From JAOXRU01 sp965247735 (GTDB lineage Bacteria; Bacteroidota; Bacteroidia; Flavobacteriales; Flavobacteriaceae), in NCBI GenBank assembly GCA_965247735.1, contig CBDFHN010000002.1:3162001-3226000 (forward strand): a stretch of 64,000 bases of DNA, written 5' to 3'. Below, piece by piece: positions 25,700 to 34,179 of this stretch. Numbering within the stretch: position 1 is the stretch's first letter; each line of letters starts with the position of its first letter. The translations under genes and the position numbers were made by a program. A model generated the notes under the pieces. That model saw only the letters and a list, made by a program, of their open reading frames with translations. It did no database searches and had not been told where the DNA came from.

Positions 25700-26341
25700 T
25701 TTTGAGCCAAAAGCCAAGTCACCAGCGTCCCCCAATCCAGGTATAATGTATCCTTTTTTGTTTAGTTCACTATCAATGGAAGCAATCCATAAATGAGAAT
25801 TTTCAGGAAAGTTGTTTGCTACATAGGTAACACCATCTGAAGCTCCAATAGCACTCACAACATGTATTTCTTTAGGTATTCCCATTTTTTTAAGTGCAGT
25901 TAAGCAAGCAACCAAAGATTGTCCTGTTGCTAACATTGGATCAGATAATATCAATGTTTTGCCTTCCAAAGATGTCGAGGCTAAATACTCAACTTCAATA
26001 GAGAAGCCATCTGCATGATGCTTTCTATAGGCAGAAATAAAACTTACTTCTGCTGCATCAAAATAAGAATGAAGTCCTTGTTGTAAAGGCAATCCCGCTC
26101 TTAATATGGTGCATAATACAATCTGATTTTCAATTAGTTTTGTTTTCTTAATACCCAAAGGTGTTTTTATCTCTTTGTTGTTAAACGAAAGTGTTTTGCT
26201 AAGTTCATAGCCCAAAACCTGTCCAATACGTTCTAAATTTGTCCTAAAACGCATACTATCTTTCTGAATTGTAGTATCTCTAAGTTCTGCTAAAAAATGA
26301 TTTAGTACAGAAGATTCTTTTTCAATATGGTGTATTTGCAT
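25688..26341 (-). CDS. upp: Uracil phosphoribosyltransferase
   Basis: Upp makes UMP from uracil and PRPP (pyrimidine salvage). The 217-residue length is normal. LCTILRAGLPLQQGL and the PRPP-binding loop LILSDPMLATGQSLVACL are present, as is the C-terminal uracil-binding segment YIIPGLGDAGDLAFG. Cytosolic. On the - strand TATTTTTG (26374-26367) matches TAnnTTTG and lies 26 bases upstream of the start. This places it back to back with the promoter of the DUF4254 gene. Confidence 0.95.
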   Translation of the reverse strand: MQIHHIEKESSVLNHFLAELRDTTIQKDSMRFRTNLERIGQVLGYELSKTLSFNNKEIKTPLGIKKTKLIENQIVLCTILRAGLPLQQGLHSYFDAAEVSFISAYRKHHADGFSIEVEYLASTSLEGKTLILSDPMLATGQSLVACLTALKKMGIPKEIHVVSAIGASDGVTYVANNFPENSHLWIASIDSELNKKGYIIPGLGDAGDLAFGSKLQQ

Positions 26342-26363
26342 AGTAGTTTTTAAATTTAGTGAC

Positions 26364-26398
26364 TTTCAAAAATAAGTAATTTTTAAGAAGTATATTTG
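26364..26398 (+). promoter_or_regulatory. Probable promoter of the DUF4254-heptosyltransferase-lipoprotein operon
   Basis: TATATTTG at 26391-26398 is an exact TAnnTTTG match. TTTC at 26364-26367, three of four to the -33 TTTG, lies 23 bases upstream. Transcription would begin about 10 bases before the ATG at 26417. Confidence 0.5.
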
Positions 26399-26416
26399 TA
26401 GTATAAAAATAGAGTT

Positions 26417-27019
26417 ATGTTTAGCAGAAAGGCATTTGCAATTTTTGAAGAGAGTATTATAAAGTATCATATTATTGATAATGTATATCAGGAATTTGAA
26501 AATCCATATGCACACGATGATATATCGCATTTAATGTATCGTAAAAACTGGATAGATACGGTACAATGGCACTACGAAGACATTATCAGGGATCCTAATA
26601 TTGACCCTATAGCAGCATTAGAATTAAAACGTAAAATTGATGCTTCAAATCAAGATAGAACAGATACGGTAGAGTTTGTTGATAGTTATTTTTTAGGGAA
26701 ATATAGATATGTAAACATAAAGGATGATGCTACAATAAACTCAGAAAGCCCAGCATGGGCACTTGATAGATTGTCTATTTTGGCACTTAAAATATACCAT
26801 ATGGACGAGGAAGCAAATAGAAAAGATGCTTCCGAAAAACATAAAGAAACCTGTTCAGCAAAATTACAAGTTCTTTTAGAGCAAAAAGAAGATTTATGCA
26901 CCGCAATTGACCAGTTGCTATCTGCTATTAAAAATGGTGATAAATACATGAAGGTTTATAAACAAATGAAGATGTATAATGATGAGGAATTAAACCCGGT
27001 GTTGCGTGAAAAGAAGTAA
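26417..27019 (+). CDS. DUF4254-family protein
   Basis: A 200-residue cytosolic, mostly helical protein. DDISHLMYRKNWIDTVQWHYEDIIRDPNID, then NQDRTDTVEFVDSYFL, fit the DUF4254 family, which in Bacteroidota is almost always paired with a family 9 glycosyltransferase. That is the case here: the next gene begins with GTG inside the last codons of this one, overlapping by 14 bases. A supporting role in lipopolysaccharide core synthesis is a fair guess from context; the activity is unknown. Confidence 0.82.
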   Translation: MFSRKAFAIFEESIIKYHIIDNVYQEFENPYAHDDISHLMYRKNWIDTVQWHYEDIIRDPNIDPIAALELKRKIDASNQDRTDTVEFVDSYFLGKYRYVNIKDDATINSESPAWALDRLSILALKIYHMDEEANRKDASEKHKETCSAKLQVLLEQKEDLCTAIDQLLSAIKNGDKYMKVYKQMKMYNDEELNPVLREKK

Positions 27020-28052
27020 AACCAAGCATATTCTTGTCATTCGTTTATCAGCAATGGGAGATGCGGCAATGACAATTCCTGTATTATTGGCCTTTACACA
27101 ACGCTATCCAGAAGTTAAAATTACCGTACTTTCTAGAGCTTTTTTTGCGCCTATATTTGCAGCGATTCCTAATGTTAATTTTGTAGTTGCAGACGTTACT
27201 GGTGAGCATAAAGGCATATTGGGATTATGGAAACTGTTCAAATCAGTAAAGGCATTAAATATTGATGCCGTTGCAGATTTGCATAATGTTTTAAGAGCAC
27301 AATTATTAGGCGTTTTTTTTAGATTTTCTGGTATTAAAGTGCGACAAGTTAATAAGGGTAGAAAAGCCAAAAAAGCCCTTACAAGAGCAGAAAACAAAGT
27401 CTTTGTACAGCTAAAATCAACACACCAACGTTATGTAGATGTTTTTAATAAATTAGGATTTCCTTTTGAGCTGGATACAACATCGATATTGGCCAAAAAA
27501 GAACTATCAGAAATCTCTAATAAATTTTCGATTTCAAATACAAAAAAATGGATCGGAATTGCGCCATTTGCTGCCTTTAAAGGGAAGATGTATCCGATAG
27601 ACTTAATGAAAACGGTACTAACAAAATTAAACAATAGTGATAAATATAAACTGTTGTTGTTCGGTGGTGGAACTGAAGAGAAGCTAAAGTTGCAAGAAAT
27701 TAAGAACAACTATTCCGCAGATGTTGAGGTCGTAGATGGACTTTCATTTGAAGAAGAACTGGTGCTAATCGCTAACCTAGATTTAATGCTAGCCATGGAC
27801 AGTGGCAATGCCCATTTGGCGGCCAATTACGGGCTTCCTGTAGTTACCCTTTGGGGAGTTACCCATCCTTTTGCAGGGTTTTATCCTTATAATCAGCCTA
27901 TAACGAATGCATTATTGGCAGATAAAAAACGTTATCCATTGCTGCCAACATCTGTTTATGGAAATAAATTTCCAGAAGGTTATGAAAATGTAATGAGGAG
28001 TATAGCTCCAGAAGATGTAGTAACTAAAATTGAAGAATTGTTAATAAAGTAA
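27006..28052 (+). CDS. Glycosyltransferase family 9 (heptosyltransferase-like)
   Basis: A 348-residue GT-B enzyme of the ADP-heptose:LPS heptosyltransferase family, acting at the cytoplasmic face on the lipid A core. It has the N-terminal HILVIRLSAMGDAAMTIPVLLAF, the middle VADLHNVLRAQLLGVFFRF, and the nucleotide-sugar site WIGIAPFAAFKGKMYP and LAMDSGNAHLAANYGLPVVTLWGVTHPFAGF. The start is GTG at 27006, overlapping DUF4254. A different heptose or hexose donor is possible in this phylum. Confidence 0.88.
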   Translation: MKRSKTKHILVIRLSAMGDAAMTIPVLLAFTQRYPEVKITVLSRAFFAPIFAAIPNVNFVVADVTGEHKGILGLWKLFKSVKALNIDAVADLHNVLRAQLLGVFFRFSGIKVRQVNKGRKAKKALTRAENKVFVQLKSTHQRYVDVFNKLGFPFELDTTSILAKKELSEISNKFSISNTKKWIGIAPFAAFKGKMYPIDLMKTVLTKLNNSDKYKLLLFGGGTEEKLKLQEIKNNYSADVEVVDGLSFEEELVLIANLDLMLAMDSGNAHLAANYGLPVVTLWGVTHPFAGFYPYNQPITNALLADKKRYPLLPTSVYGNKFPEGYENVMRSIAPEDVVTKIEELLIK

Positions 28053-28073
28053 CATATTAAATTATTTAGAATT

Positions 28074-28511
28074 ATGAATGTATTAAAGTCTATAAGTCTA
28101 GTTTGTATGGCTCTTTTTTTTGTAGCCTGTAATTCTTTAGCAGAAAAGGAAGCAGAATATGATAGCTTAATAAAAGAAGTTATTGGAGTACATGATGAGG
28201 TAATGCCAAAAATGGGAGATATCAATAGCTTGATAAATGCAATTAAAGTTGAAGCTAAAAAAGATACCATAACGGTTAATGAAAAGTTTTTGGAGGCAAC
28301 TACTAAACTAACCGATTCACATACCGCAATGATGGATTGGATGAAAGTTTTTGGTGATAATTTTGACCTTATGGCTGATGAAAGAGCTGCTAATGAAGAA
28401 GAGTTATTAAAAAAAATAGCATTGTTAAAAGAAGAAGTAACTAAGGTTGGAGTGTTAAAAGAACAGATAAATTCTAGTATTGCTAATGCAAAAACGGTTT
28501 TAGAGAAGTAA
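28074..28511 (+). CDS. Small coiled-coil lipoprotein of unknown function
   Basis: A 145-residue protein with a lipoprotein signal (MALFFVAC, cysteine at about residue 19) and a helical, charged mature part with heptad-like spacing (LKKIALLKEEVTKVGVLKEQI). Similar short proteins are common in this phylum and sometimes labelled as viral A-type inclusion-like only because of the coiled coil. It follows the family 9 transferase by 21 bases, so it is probably the last gene of that operon. The octamer array lies 51 bases downstream. Confidence 0.72.
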   Translation: MNVLKSISLVCMALFFVACNSLAEKEAEYDSLIKEVIGVHDEVMPKMGDINSLINAIKVEAKKDTITVNEKFLEATTKLTDSHTAMMDWMKVFGDNFDLMADERAANEEELLKKIALLKEEVTKVGVLKEQINSSIANAKTVLEK

Positions 28512-28562
28512 AATAGCGTGTTTTATTGAAATATTGTTTGATAAAAAATGAACACCTTAAAA

Positions 28563-28664
28563 ATCTTTGAATCTTTGAATCTTTGAATCTTTGAATCTTT
28601 GAATCTTTGAATCTTTGAATCTTTGAATCTTTGAATCTTTGAATCTTTGAATCTTTGAATCTTT
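28563..28664. repeat. Tandem octamer array, 12.75 copies of ATCTTTGA
   Basis: Twelve full identical 8-base units plus six bases of a thirteenth, without interruption. It ends one base before the stop codon of the - strand TetR gene at 28666 and starts 51 bases after the + strand lipoprotein gene. No gene uses it. Its length is almost the same as that of the CATAACAG array at 3065. Confidence 0.97.
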
Positions 28665-28665
28665 A

Positions 28666-29268
28666 TTACCCCCTTATTAAATTAAAATAATGGCGTATTT
28701 GATTTAGATATTGGTATTTTAGAATACGCTTATTACCATGTACCATTAGGCTACGTACGCCAATATATGAAGAGATAATATAAGTGGCCATTGCTTCGCT
28801 GTCTACATGTCTAGACACAAAACTATTTGTTTTTCCATGTTGCAAGGCATTTATAATACTTACTTTCCACTCTTCTATGATGTTGGTAAGTGGATTAATA
28901 ATATTTTCATTAGAATCTTTAAATTCTGCTAAAAAATTAGAAACAACAAAGCCGTAATCTTCACCATCTTTTTCAGTCATTATTAAGGCGTTTTCTATAG
29001 CATCTGGTATGGTCTGCAATGGATTTTTATAATTTTCTATGGGTGATATTAATTGAGAATATATCTTTTTTACCAAAAGATCATTAATTATACTTGTCAA
29101 AAAATCTTCCTTACTACTAAAATGATAATAAAAAGCTCCTTTTGAGAGTGATAGTTCTTTAAGAACATCATCAATTGAGGTATTGTAGTATCCTTTTTTG
29201 TAAAATAATGCTAAGCCGGTTTTTTGCAAACGTTGCAAGGTCGCTATTCGTTTTAATTTTTTTTCCAT
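28666..29268 (-). CDS. TetR/AcrR-family transcriptional regulator
   Basis: A regulator of about 200 residues. The N-terminal helix-turn-helix reads LQKTGLALFYKKGYYNTSIDDVLKELSLSKGAFYYHFSSKEDFLTSII, which is the standard TetR pattern; the rest is a helical ligand/dimer domain ending in SYIGVRSLMVHGN. The ATG at 29268 is chosen; a TTG at 29283 would add five residues but overlaps the putative operator. The gene it controls is not clear, since the next gene on either side is on another unit, but the nearby ferredoxin reductase is a candidate. Autoregulation is suggested by the inverted repeat just upstream. Confidence 0.88.
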   Translation of the reverse strand: MEKKLKRIATLQRLQKTGLALFYKKGYYNTSIDDVLKELSLSKGAFYYHFSSKEDFLTSIINDLLVKKIYSQLISPIENYKNPLQTIPDAIENALIMTEKDGEDYGFVVSNFLAEFKDSNENIINPLTNIIEEWKVSIINALQHGKTNSFVSRHVDSEAMATYIISSYIGVRSLMVHGNKRILKYQYLNQIRHYFNLIRG

Positions 29269-29282
29269 AAAGAAAACACACA

Positions 29283-29304
29283 AAACAAACTTAAAAGTCT
29301 GTTT
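29283..29304. promoter_or_regulatory. Inverted repeat, possible TetR operator
   Basis: Two 10-base arms, AAACAAACTT and AAGTCTGTTT, separated by AA, pair with one mismatch. It lies 15 bases upstream of the regulator's ATG. The size and place suit a TetR dimer site. Inferred from symmetry only. Confidence 0.5.
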
Positions 29305-29525
29305 AAATTTTCTATAAAAATAGATAAATTTTATTTTGCGCCATAGAAAACAGTAAAATTTCGATAGTTAACCGAAAAATATCGGTGAGTGGATGTGCTT
29401 AAATAGAAAAAAACTAGAGAGTTGGTTTATGAAAAAATAAATCAAAATAAGATCAAAGGTTTTTACGCTTTTCTACGTTAAAGCTACTAAAAATATAGAG
29501 GGTAATTACTGGTTTTTATTGTTGA

Positions 29526-30575
29526 CTAAACATCATCAAAATCAACAGTAATTGTAGCTGTTGTAGCATGTGCTTGGCAAGTAAGAATCAACCCTTCGGC
29601 TACCTCACTATCGGTTAAAATCTGATTTTTTACCATTTTTGCTTCTCCTGTTGTTACTTTGGCAATACAACTGCTGCACACACCACCTTGACAAGAATAT
29701 GGAGGGTCTAAATCTTCTTTTAAAATAACATCTAAGATATACTTGCTTTTATCCATAGTAAAAGTAGTTTCTTCATCATCTAGCATTATTGTAATTGTGC
29801 TTTCGCCTTCAGCAATACTTCCAGTATCGGCAGTTGTATCATTACTAGCGGCAGTAAACAATTCGTAATTGATATTGTCATCAGCGATACCATTTTCCTT
29901 TAGTGTATCTGATACTAAATGAATCATTTCTTCAGGACCACATAAGTAGTAGGCATCAAAATTGGTGCTAGCTAGTGCATTTTTCTTAGCATAGTTAACT
30001 GTGCTTTTTTCAATCCTTCCAAAAAGAGCATTCTCTTCTTGAGCCTGACTATAGGTATATACAATTGCAAAACGATCTTGATATTGTTGTTTTAATCCTT
30101 CTAGTTCTTTGTAGAACATGGTTTCCTTACTACTTTTGTTACCATAGACTAACACCGCCTTGTTGGTAGTATTTGCTTCTAAAAGACTAGTTATGATGCT
30201 TAAAATTGGTGTAATACCACTTCCAGCGGCAAAACATGTGACGTTATTAATAGTATTGTCCAAAACAAAACGACCATCAGGAGGCATTACCTCTAATACA
30301 TCTCCGACCTTAACTTCAGCATTTGCATAGGTAGAAAAACGACCGTCAGCTACTTTTTTTATTCCAACAGAAAGCATATTACTATTTGGTGTTGTACATA
30401 TAGAGTATGCACGCCTAACCTCTTCGCCATTTATTTCTTTCTTAATAGTAATGTACTGTCCAGCGACAAATTGAAATTTAGAAGATAAATCTTTAGGAAC
30501 ATCAAATGTAAGAGTTACTGAGCTCGGTGTATTTTGTACTACACCAGATACTGTTAAGGAATAAAAATTGTTCAT
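29526..30575 (-). CDS. PaaE-type NAD(P)H:ferredoxin oxidoreductase with C-terminal [2Fe-2S] domain
   Basis: A 349-residue flavoprotein with three domains: an FAD domain with RRAYSICT (R-x-Y-S), an NAD(P) domain with GSGITPILSIITSLL and YLCGPEEMI, and a plant-type ferredoxin domain with CQGGVCSSC and a fourth cysteine in LTCQA. Proteins with this order reduce a partner oxygenase, such as phenylacetyl-CoA epoxidase in the Paa pathway (PaaE). No paa genes are present here, so the partner is unknown. Cytosolic. It is divergent from padR, sharing a 110-base region that includes the PadR operator. Confidence 0.88.
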   Translation of the reverse strand: MNNFYSLTVSGVVQNTPSSVTLTFDVPKDLSSKFQFVAGQYITIKKEINGEEVRRAYSICTTPNSNMLSVGIKKVADGRFSTYANAEVKVGDVLEVMPPDGRFVLDNTINNVTCFAAGSGITPILSIITSLLEANTTNKAVLVYGNKSSKETMFYKELEGLKQQYQDRFAIVYTYSQAQEENALFGRIEKSTVNYAKKNALASTNFDAYYLCGPEEMIHLVSDTLKENGIADDNINYELFTAASNDTTADTGSIAEGESTITIMLDDEETTFTMDKSKYILDVILKEDLDPPYSCQGGVCSSCIAKVTTGEAKMVKNQILTDSEVAEGLILTCQAHATTATITVDFDDV

Positions 30576-30639
30576 GCTTTTGATAATTTTAGCAAAAATA
30601 ATTTTTTAATACAATAAAACCAGTGACTTTATGAAAAAT

Positions 30640-30679
30640 ATATACATAAGATTATTATGCATATAAAAATTATGTATAT
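30640..30679. promoter_or_regulatory. Forty-base palindrome, probable PadR operator
   Basis: The arms ATATACATAA (30640-30649) and TTATGTATAT (30670-30679) are exact complements. The TATGCATA at the centre (30656-30663) shares the same axis, so 16 of 20 half-site positions are symmetric. It ends six bases before the padR ATG. PadR dimers usually bind ATGTAT/ATACAT-type palindromes, which fits. Confidence 0.75.
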
Positions 30680-30685
30680 TGCATC

Positions 30686-31024
30686 ATGGGAAATGCAAAA
30701 TTATACAAAGGGAGCTTGGCTACAATAATTTTAAAATTATTAGATGAGAATGATAAGATGTATGGTTATGAAATTACCCAAAAGGTGAAAGAACTTACCG
30801 CCGGAGAATTAAAAATTACAGAAGGAGCATTATATCCAGCTTTACATAAATTAGAAGCCGAAAACTTGCTTGAAGTTGAGGTTGTAAAAGTAGACAATCG
30901 CCTGCGAAAATACTATAAGTTAACAGCTAATGGAACCAAGGAAACGGTAAATAAATTGGCAGAACTGGAAAAATACATCAAAACAATGCAAGCCTTAATG
31001 AATCCTAAATTTGGCTTAGAATAG
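30686..31024 (+). CDS. PadR-family transcriptional regulator
   Basis: A 112-residue winged-helix repressor. LATIILKLLDENDKMYGYEITQKVKELT, then ITEGALYPALHKLEAENLLEVE and the wing RLRKYYKLTANG are the standard PadR layout. A short C-terminal helix is present, as in the small PadR subfamily. It lies 140 bases upstream of the DUF5687/ABC pair and immediately after a palindromic operator. By analogy with PadR-controlled efflux systems it probably represses its own gene and the transporter. The inducer is unknown. Confidence 0.9.
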   Translation: MGNAKLYKGSLATIILKLLDENDKMYGYEITQKVKELTAGELKITEGALYPALHKLEAENLLEVEVVKVDNRLRKYYKLTANGTKETVNKLAELEKYIKTMQALMNPKFGLE

Positions 31025-31163
31025 TGATATTAAAAATGTGAGACGACATATTTATTTTGAATACTATTAATTTCAAGTGAACTTCTTGTTTCAAGAACTA
31101 AGAATGTAACGTTTTGCCAACAAGATATACTAACAAGAAGACAACCACCAAAACACTACAACT

Positions 31164-32636
31164 ATGATAAAACACTTTTTTAATTTACAGTGGAAATCAT
31201 TCTTTAGATCCGCTTCTTTTCAGACCGATATGGCATTAAAAATTCTAATGGCTTTTGGAATGTTATGGATGATAGTTTCTTTCCTTGGAATGGGGGCTTT
31301 GGCTTATGTTTTAATCGAAGAACAAGGATATGAAGATCCATTACTTTTTATCAATTCGTTTTTAATATATTTCTTACTTTTCGACTTGGTTTTGCGGTAT
31401 TTTATGCAAAAAATGCCCATTGTAAATATAAAACCCTTGTTGTATTTACCATTTAAAAAATCACAGGTTGTTAATATTACTTTAGCAAGTACAGCATTGT
31501 CTTTTTTCAATTGGATGTATGCTTTTTTCTTTATCCCTTTTTCGGTGGTTTTACTTGTAAATGGATATGATCCTATTGGAGTTATAGGTTGGCATTTGGG
31601 AATTATGGCCATTGTATATTTTAATAATTTTCTTAATATACTGGTGAATAATAAAGACGGATTGTTTTATGGTATTATAAGTGTTTTATTGATTTTAGGC
31701 TGTTGTCAGTATTATGGATTTTTTGATGTTACTACGTTTACCACACCTTTTTTTCATGGCTTGTATACCACACCCTTTTTAGCAATTTCAGCTTGGATAG
31801 CATTGGTGATTGTCTATTATATGGCTTTTAGTTATTTTAAAAAACACATGTACCTGGATGCTGGATTGTCTGTAAAGCAAGCAGAGGCAAAGACAGAAGA
31901 TTTGGATTGGCTTAATAAATTTGGGAATTTAGGAACTTTCTTAAAAAATGACATAAAACTGATTAAGAGAAATAAGCGTTCTAAAACAACAGTTCTAGTA
32001 AGCTTTTTATTCCTTTTTTATGGTTTATTATTTTTTTCAGGCAGTATAGAATCTTATGATAACCCTATTATGAAGGTCTTTGCAGGGATATTTGTTTCTG
32101 GAGGTTTCCTATTCACTTTTGGACAATATGTACCAAGTTGGGATAGTGCATATTATCCATTAATGATGAGTCAGAACATTGCGTATAAAGAATACTTAAA
32201 TTCTAAGTGGTACCTTATAGTTATTGCTACAACAGTAAGTGCACTATTAGGCTCTGGATATTTGTATTTTGGATGGGAAGCTTATATGGCGGTCTTTGTT
32301 GGTGCTATTTATAATATAGGAGTCAATTCTTATTTGGTGCTTTGGGGAGGTGCTTATATAAAAACACCTGTTGATTTGTCTTCTAATAAAAAGGCTTTTG
32401 GAGACAAACAGGCTTTTAATGCCAAAACCTTATTGTTGACGCTTCCAAAATTATTACTGCCAATGGCTATTTATGGTCTTGGGCACTATTTGGTAAATCC
32501 CACTACAGGTTTTATTGCATTAGCAATAGCTGGTATCTCTGGATTTGCATTTAAGAACTGGGCTTTTAAGAAAATAGAAGCAGTTTATAAAAAAGAAAAG
32601 TACAAAACCTTAGCAGCTTACAAACAAACTAAATAA
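31164..32636 (+). CDS. DUF5687 membrane protein, ABC transporter permease partner
   Basis: A 490-residue integral membrane protein with about 12 hydrophobic helices and two hydrophilic loops, starting MIKHFFNLQWKSFFRSASFQTDMALKI. This pattern is typical of DUF5687, a Bacteroidota family that accompanies a single ABC ATPase. The ATPase gene follows after 9 bases. The pair should form an export-type ABC transporter in the inner membrane. Substrate unknown. Its upstream region of 139 bases has no clear promoter by eye. Confidence 0.84.
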   Translation: MIKHFFNLQWKSFFRSASFQTDMALKILMAFGMLWMIVSFLGMGALAYVLIEEQGYEDPLLFINSFLIYFLLFDLVLRYFMQKMPIVNIKPLLYLPFKKSQVVNITLASTALSFFNWMYAFFFIPFSVVLLVNGYDPIGVIGWHLGIMAIVYFNNFLNILVNNKDGLFYGIISVLLILGCCQYYGFFDVTTFTTPFFHGLYTTPFLAISAWIALVIVYYMAFSYFKKHMYLDAGLSVKQAEAKTEDLDWLNKFGNLGTFLKNDIKLIKRNKRSKTTVLVSFLFLFYGLLFFSGSIESYDNPIMKVFAGIFVSGGFLFTFGQYVPSWDSAYYPLMMSQNIAYKEYLNSKWYLIVIATTVSALLGSGYLYFGWEAYMAVFVGAIYNIGVNSYLVLWGGAYIKTPVDLSSNKKAFGDKQAFNAKTLLLTLPKLLLPMAIYGLGHYLVNPTTGFIALAIAGISGFAFKNWAFKKIEAVYKKEKYKTLAAYKQTK

Positions 32637-32645
32637 AAGGGAAGA

Positions 32646-33344
32646 ATGATTCATATAGAAAACATATCAAAAACATACGGTGCGGCAACAGTATTACGTA
32701 TAGAAAATTTAGAGATCTTAAAGGGACAAAGTTTTGGGCTTGTTGGAAATAATGGTGCTGGAAAAACTACCCTTTTTAGTTGTTTGTTAGATTTAATTCA
32801 ACCAACTACAGGTACAATTACTAGTAATGGTATTATAGTTAGTGAAAGTGAAGCTTGGAAACCTTTTACATCAGCATTTATTGATGAAACTTTTTTAATA
32901 GGGTATCTTACTCCAGAAGAGTATTTCTATTTTATAGGTGAACTACGTGGACAAAACAAGGCAGATGTTGATGCAATGATGGCAGGTTTTCAAGATTTTT
33001 TCCATGATGAGATTCTTAATAAAAAGAAATATTTAAGAGACCTTTCTAAAGGAAATCAGAAAAAAGCGGGTATTGTTGCTGCTTTTATTGGTAATCCTGA
33101 GATAGTAATTTTAGATGAGCCTTTTGCTAATTTAGACCCTACTACACAGATTAGGTTAAAAGGAATTATAAAGGATATGGCAGCAAAAGAAAATGTTACT
33201 GTATTGGTCTCTAGCCACGATCTTAGCCATGTTACCGAAGTTTGTGACCGTATTGTAGTATTAGAAAAAGGAGAGCTTGTAAAAGATATCACCACTACTC
33301 CTGAAACCTTAAAAGAGCTAGAAACATTCTTTGCAGGTGAATAA
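32646..33344 (+). CDS. ABC transporter ATP-binding protein
   Basis: A 232-residue ATPase with Walker A GNNGAGKTT, the signature LSKGNQKK, Walker B IVILDEPFANLDP and the switch histidine in SSHDLSHV. The Q-loop region is atypical (FIDETFLIGYL), as in ABC-2 and DUF5687-associated ATPases. It drives the permease encoded just upstream. It ends 109 bases before the convergent LytTR regulator. Confidence 0.93.
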   Translation: MIHIENISKTYGAATVLRIENLEILKGQSFGLVGNNGAGKTTLFSCLLDLIQPTTGTITSNGIIVSESEAWKPFTSAFIDETFLIGYLTPEEYFYFIGELRGQNKADVDAMMAGFQDFFHDEILNKKKYLRDLSKGNQKKAGIVAAFIGNPEIVILDEPFANLDPTTQIRLKGIIKDMAAKENVTVLVSSHDLSHVTEVCDRIVVLEKGELVKDITTTPETLKELETFFAGE

Positions 33345-33453
33345 TCTGCATTGTATTAATTGTTAAAAATGGTAACTGTTTGTTTGCTGAGGTTTTATTA
33401 ATATTCTAGAGCTTATTTAGATGCAATTAGGAAGCGCAGCTTGATGCAGTTGG

Positions 33454-34179
33454 TTACAAACTCATTTTATCTTTAAAGATGTATGATTGTCTTCTAGACA
33501 CTTCTATTTCTATACCAATATTTAACGTTAACTTTAATGTTCCATTATGCCATGGTACAACAGATTTGATGTGATTTGTATTAATAATTTGTTGTCTATT
33601 GCATTTAAAAAACACGTCATTTGGGAGTTTTTCTTCTACTTGAGATAGCGACTTATACAACAAAGGTTTTTTGTCTTTAAAATGGACACGCGTATAATTG
33701 CCCACAATCTCTAATAAAAAGATTTCACCAATTTTTACCATCCAACATTCTTCACCATCTTTAATGAAAATTTGACTTTCTAAAGATAAATTAGTTGTTT
33801 TTGGTTGCTCTTCTATGTCCTCTAACTGCAATTTTGCTTTTGCAATAGCTGTGGCAAAACGTTTGTTATTTATGGGTTTTAGTAAGTAGTCTAGTGCATT
33901 GTACTCAAAAGATTTTATGGCATATTCATCAAAAGCAGTCGTAAAAATGGTGATTGGAGCTTCATCCAAAGCTTCTAAGAGTTGAAATCCATCTTTTTCG
34001 GGCATATTAATATCCAAAAATAAAATGTCTGGACTCACTTTTTTTAATAGCGTAATAGCATCATCAACATTTTCTGCTTCTCCTAAAAGAACAATTTCCT
34101 GATGGTTTTTTAGCAACTCCTTGAGCTCGTTTCTTGCCAAGCGAGAATCTTCTACTATTATGGCCGTAATCGTTTTCAT
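33454..34179 (-). CDS. LytTR-family response regulator
   Basis: A 241-residue regulator. The receiver domain has VEDSRLARNEL and the phospho-acceptor Asp56 in ILFLDINMP, followed by the T/S and K positions in FTTAFDEYAIKSF and LKPINNKR. The C-terminal LytTR DNA-binding domain contains IGEIFLLEIVGNYTRVHFKDKKPLL and VFFKCNRQQIINTNHIKSV. It overlaps the start of the histidine kinase partner by 4 bases (ATGA). LytTR regulators bind two direct repeats upstream of targets; no target was identified here. Confidence 0.92.
   Translation of the reverse strand: MKTITAIIVEDSRLARNELKELLKNHQEIVLLGEAENVDDAITLLKKVSPDILFLDINMPEKDGFQLLEALDEAPITIFTTAFDEYAIKSFEYNALDYLLKPINNKRFATAIAKAKLQLEDIEEQPKTTNLSLESQIFIKDGEECWMVKIGEIFLLEIVGNYTRVHFKDKKPLLYKSLSQVEEKLPNDVFFKCNRQQIINTNHIKSVVPWHNGTLKLTLNIGIEIEVSRRQSYIFKDKMSL

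Noticed and set aside
28563..28664. CRISPR-like array or regulatory multi-site
   Set aside because: Uninterrupted 8-base tandem repeat without spacers; convergent gene ends on both sides make multiple promoter sites unlikely.
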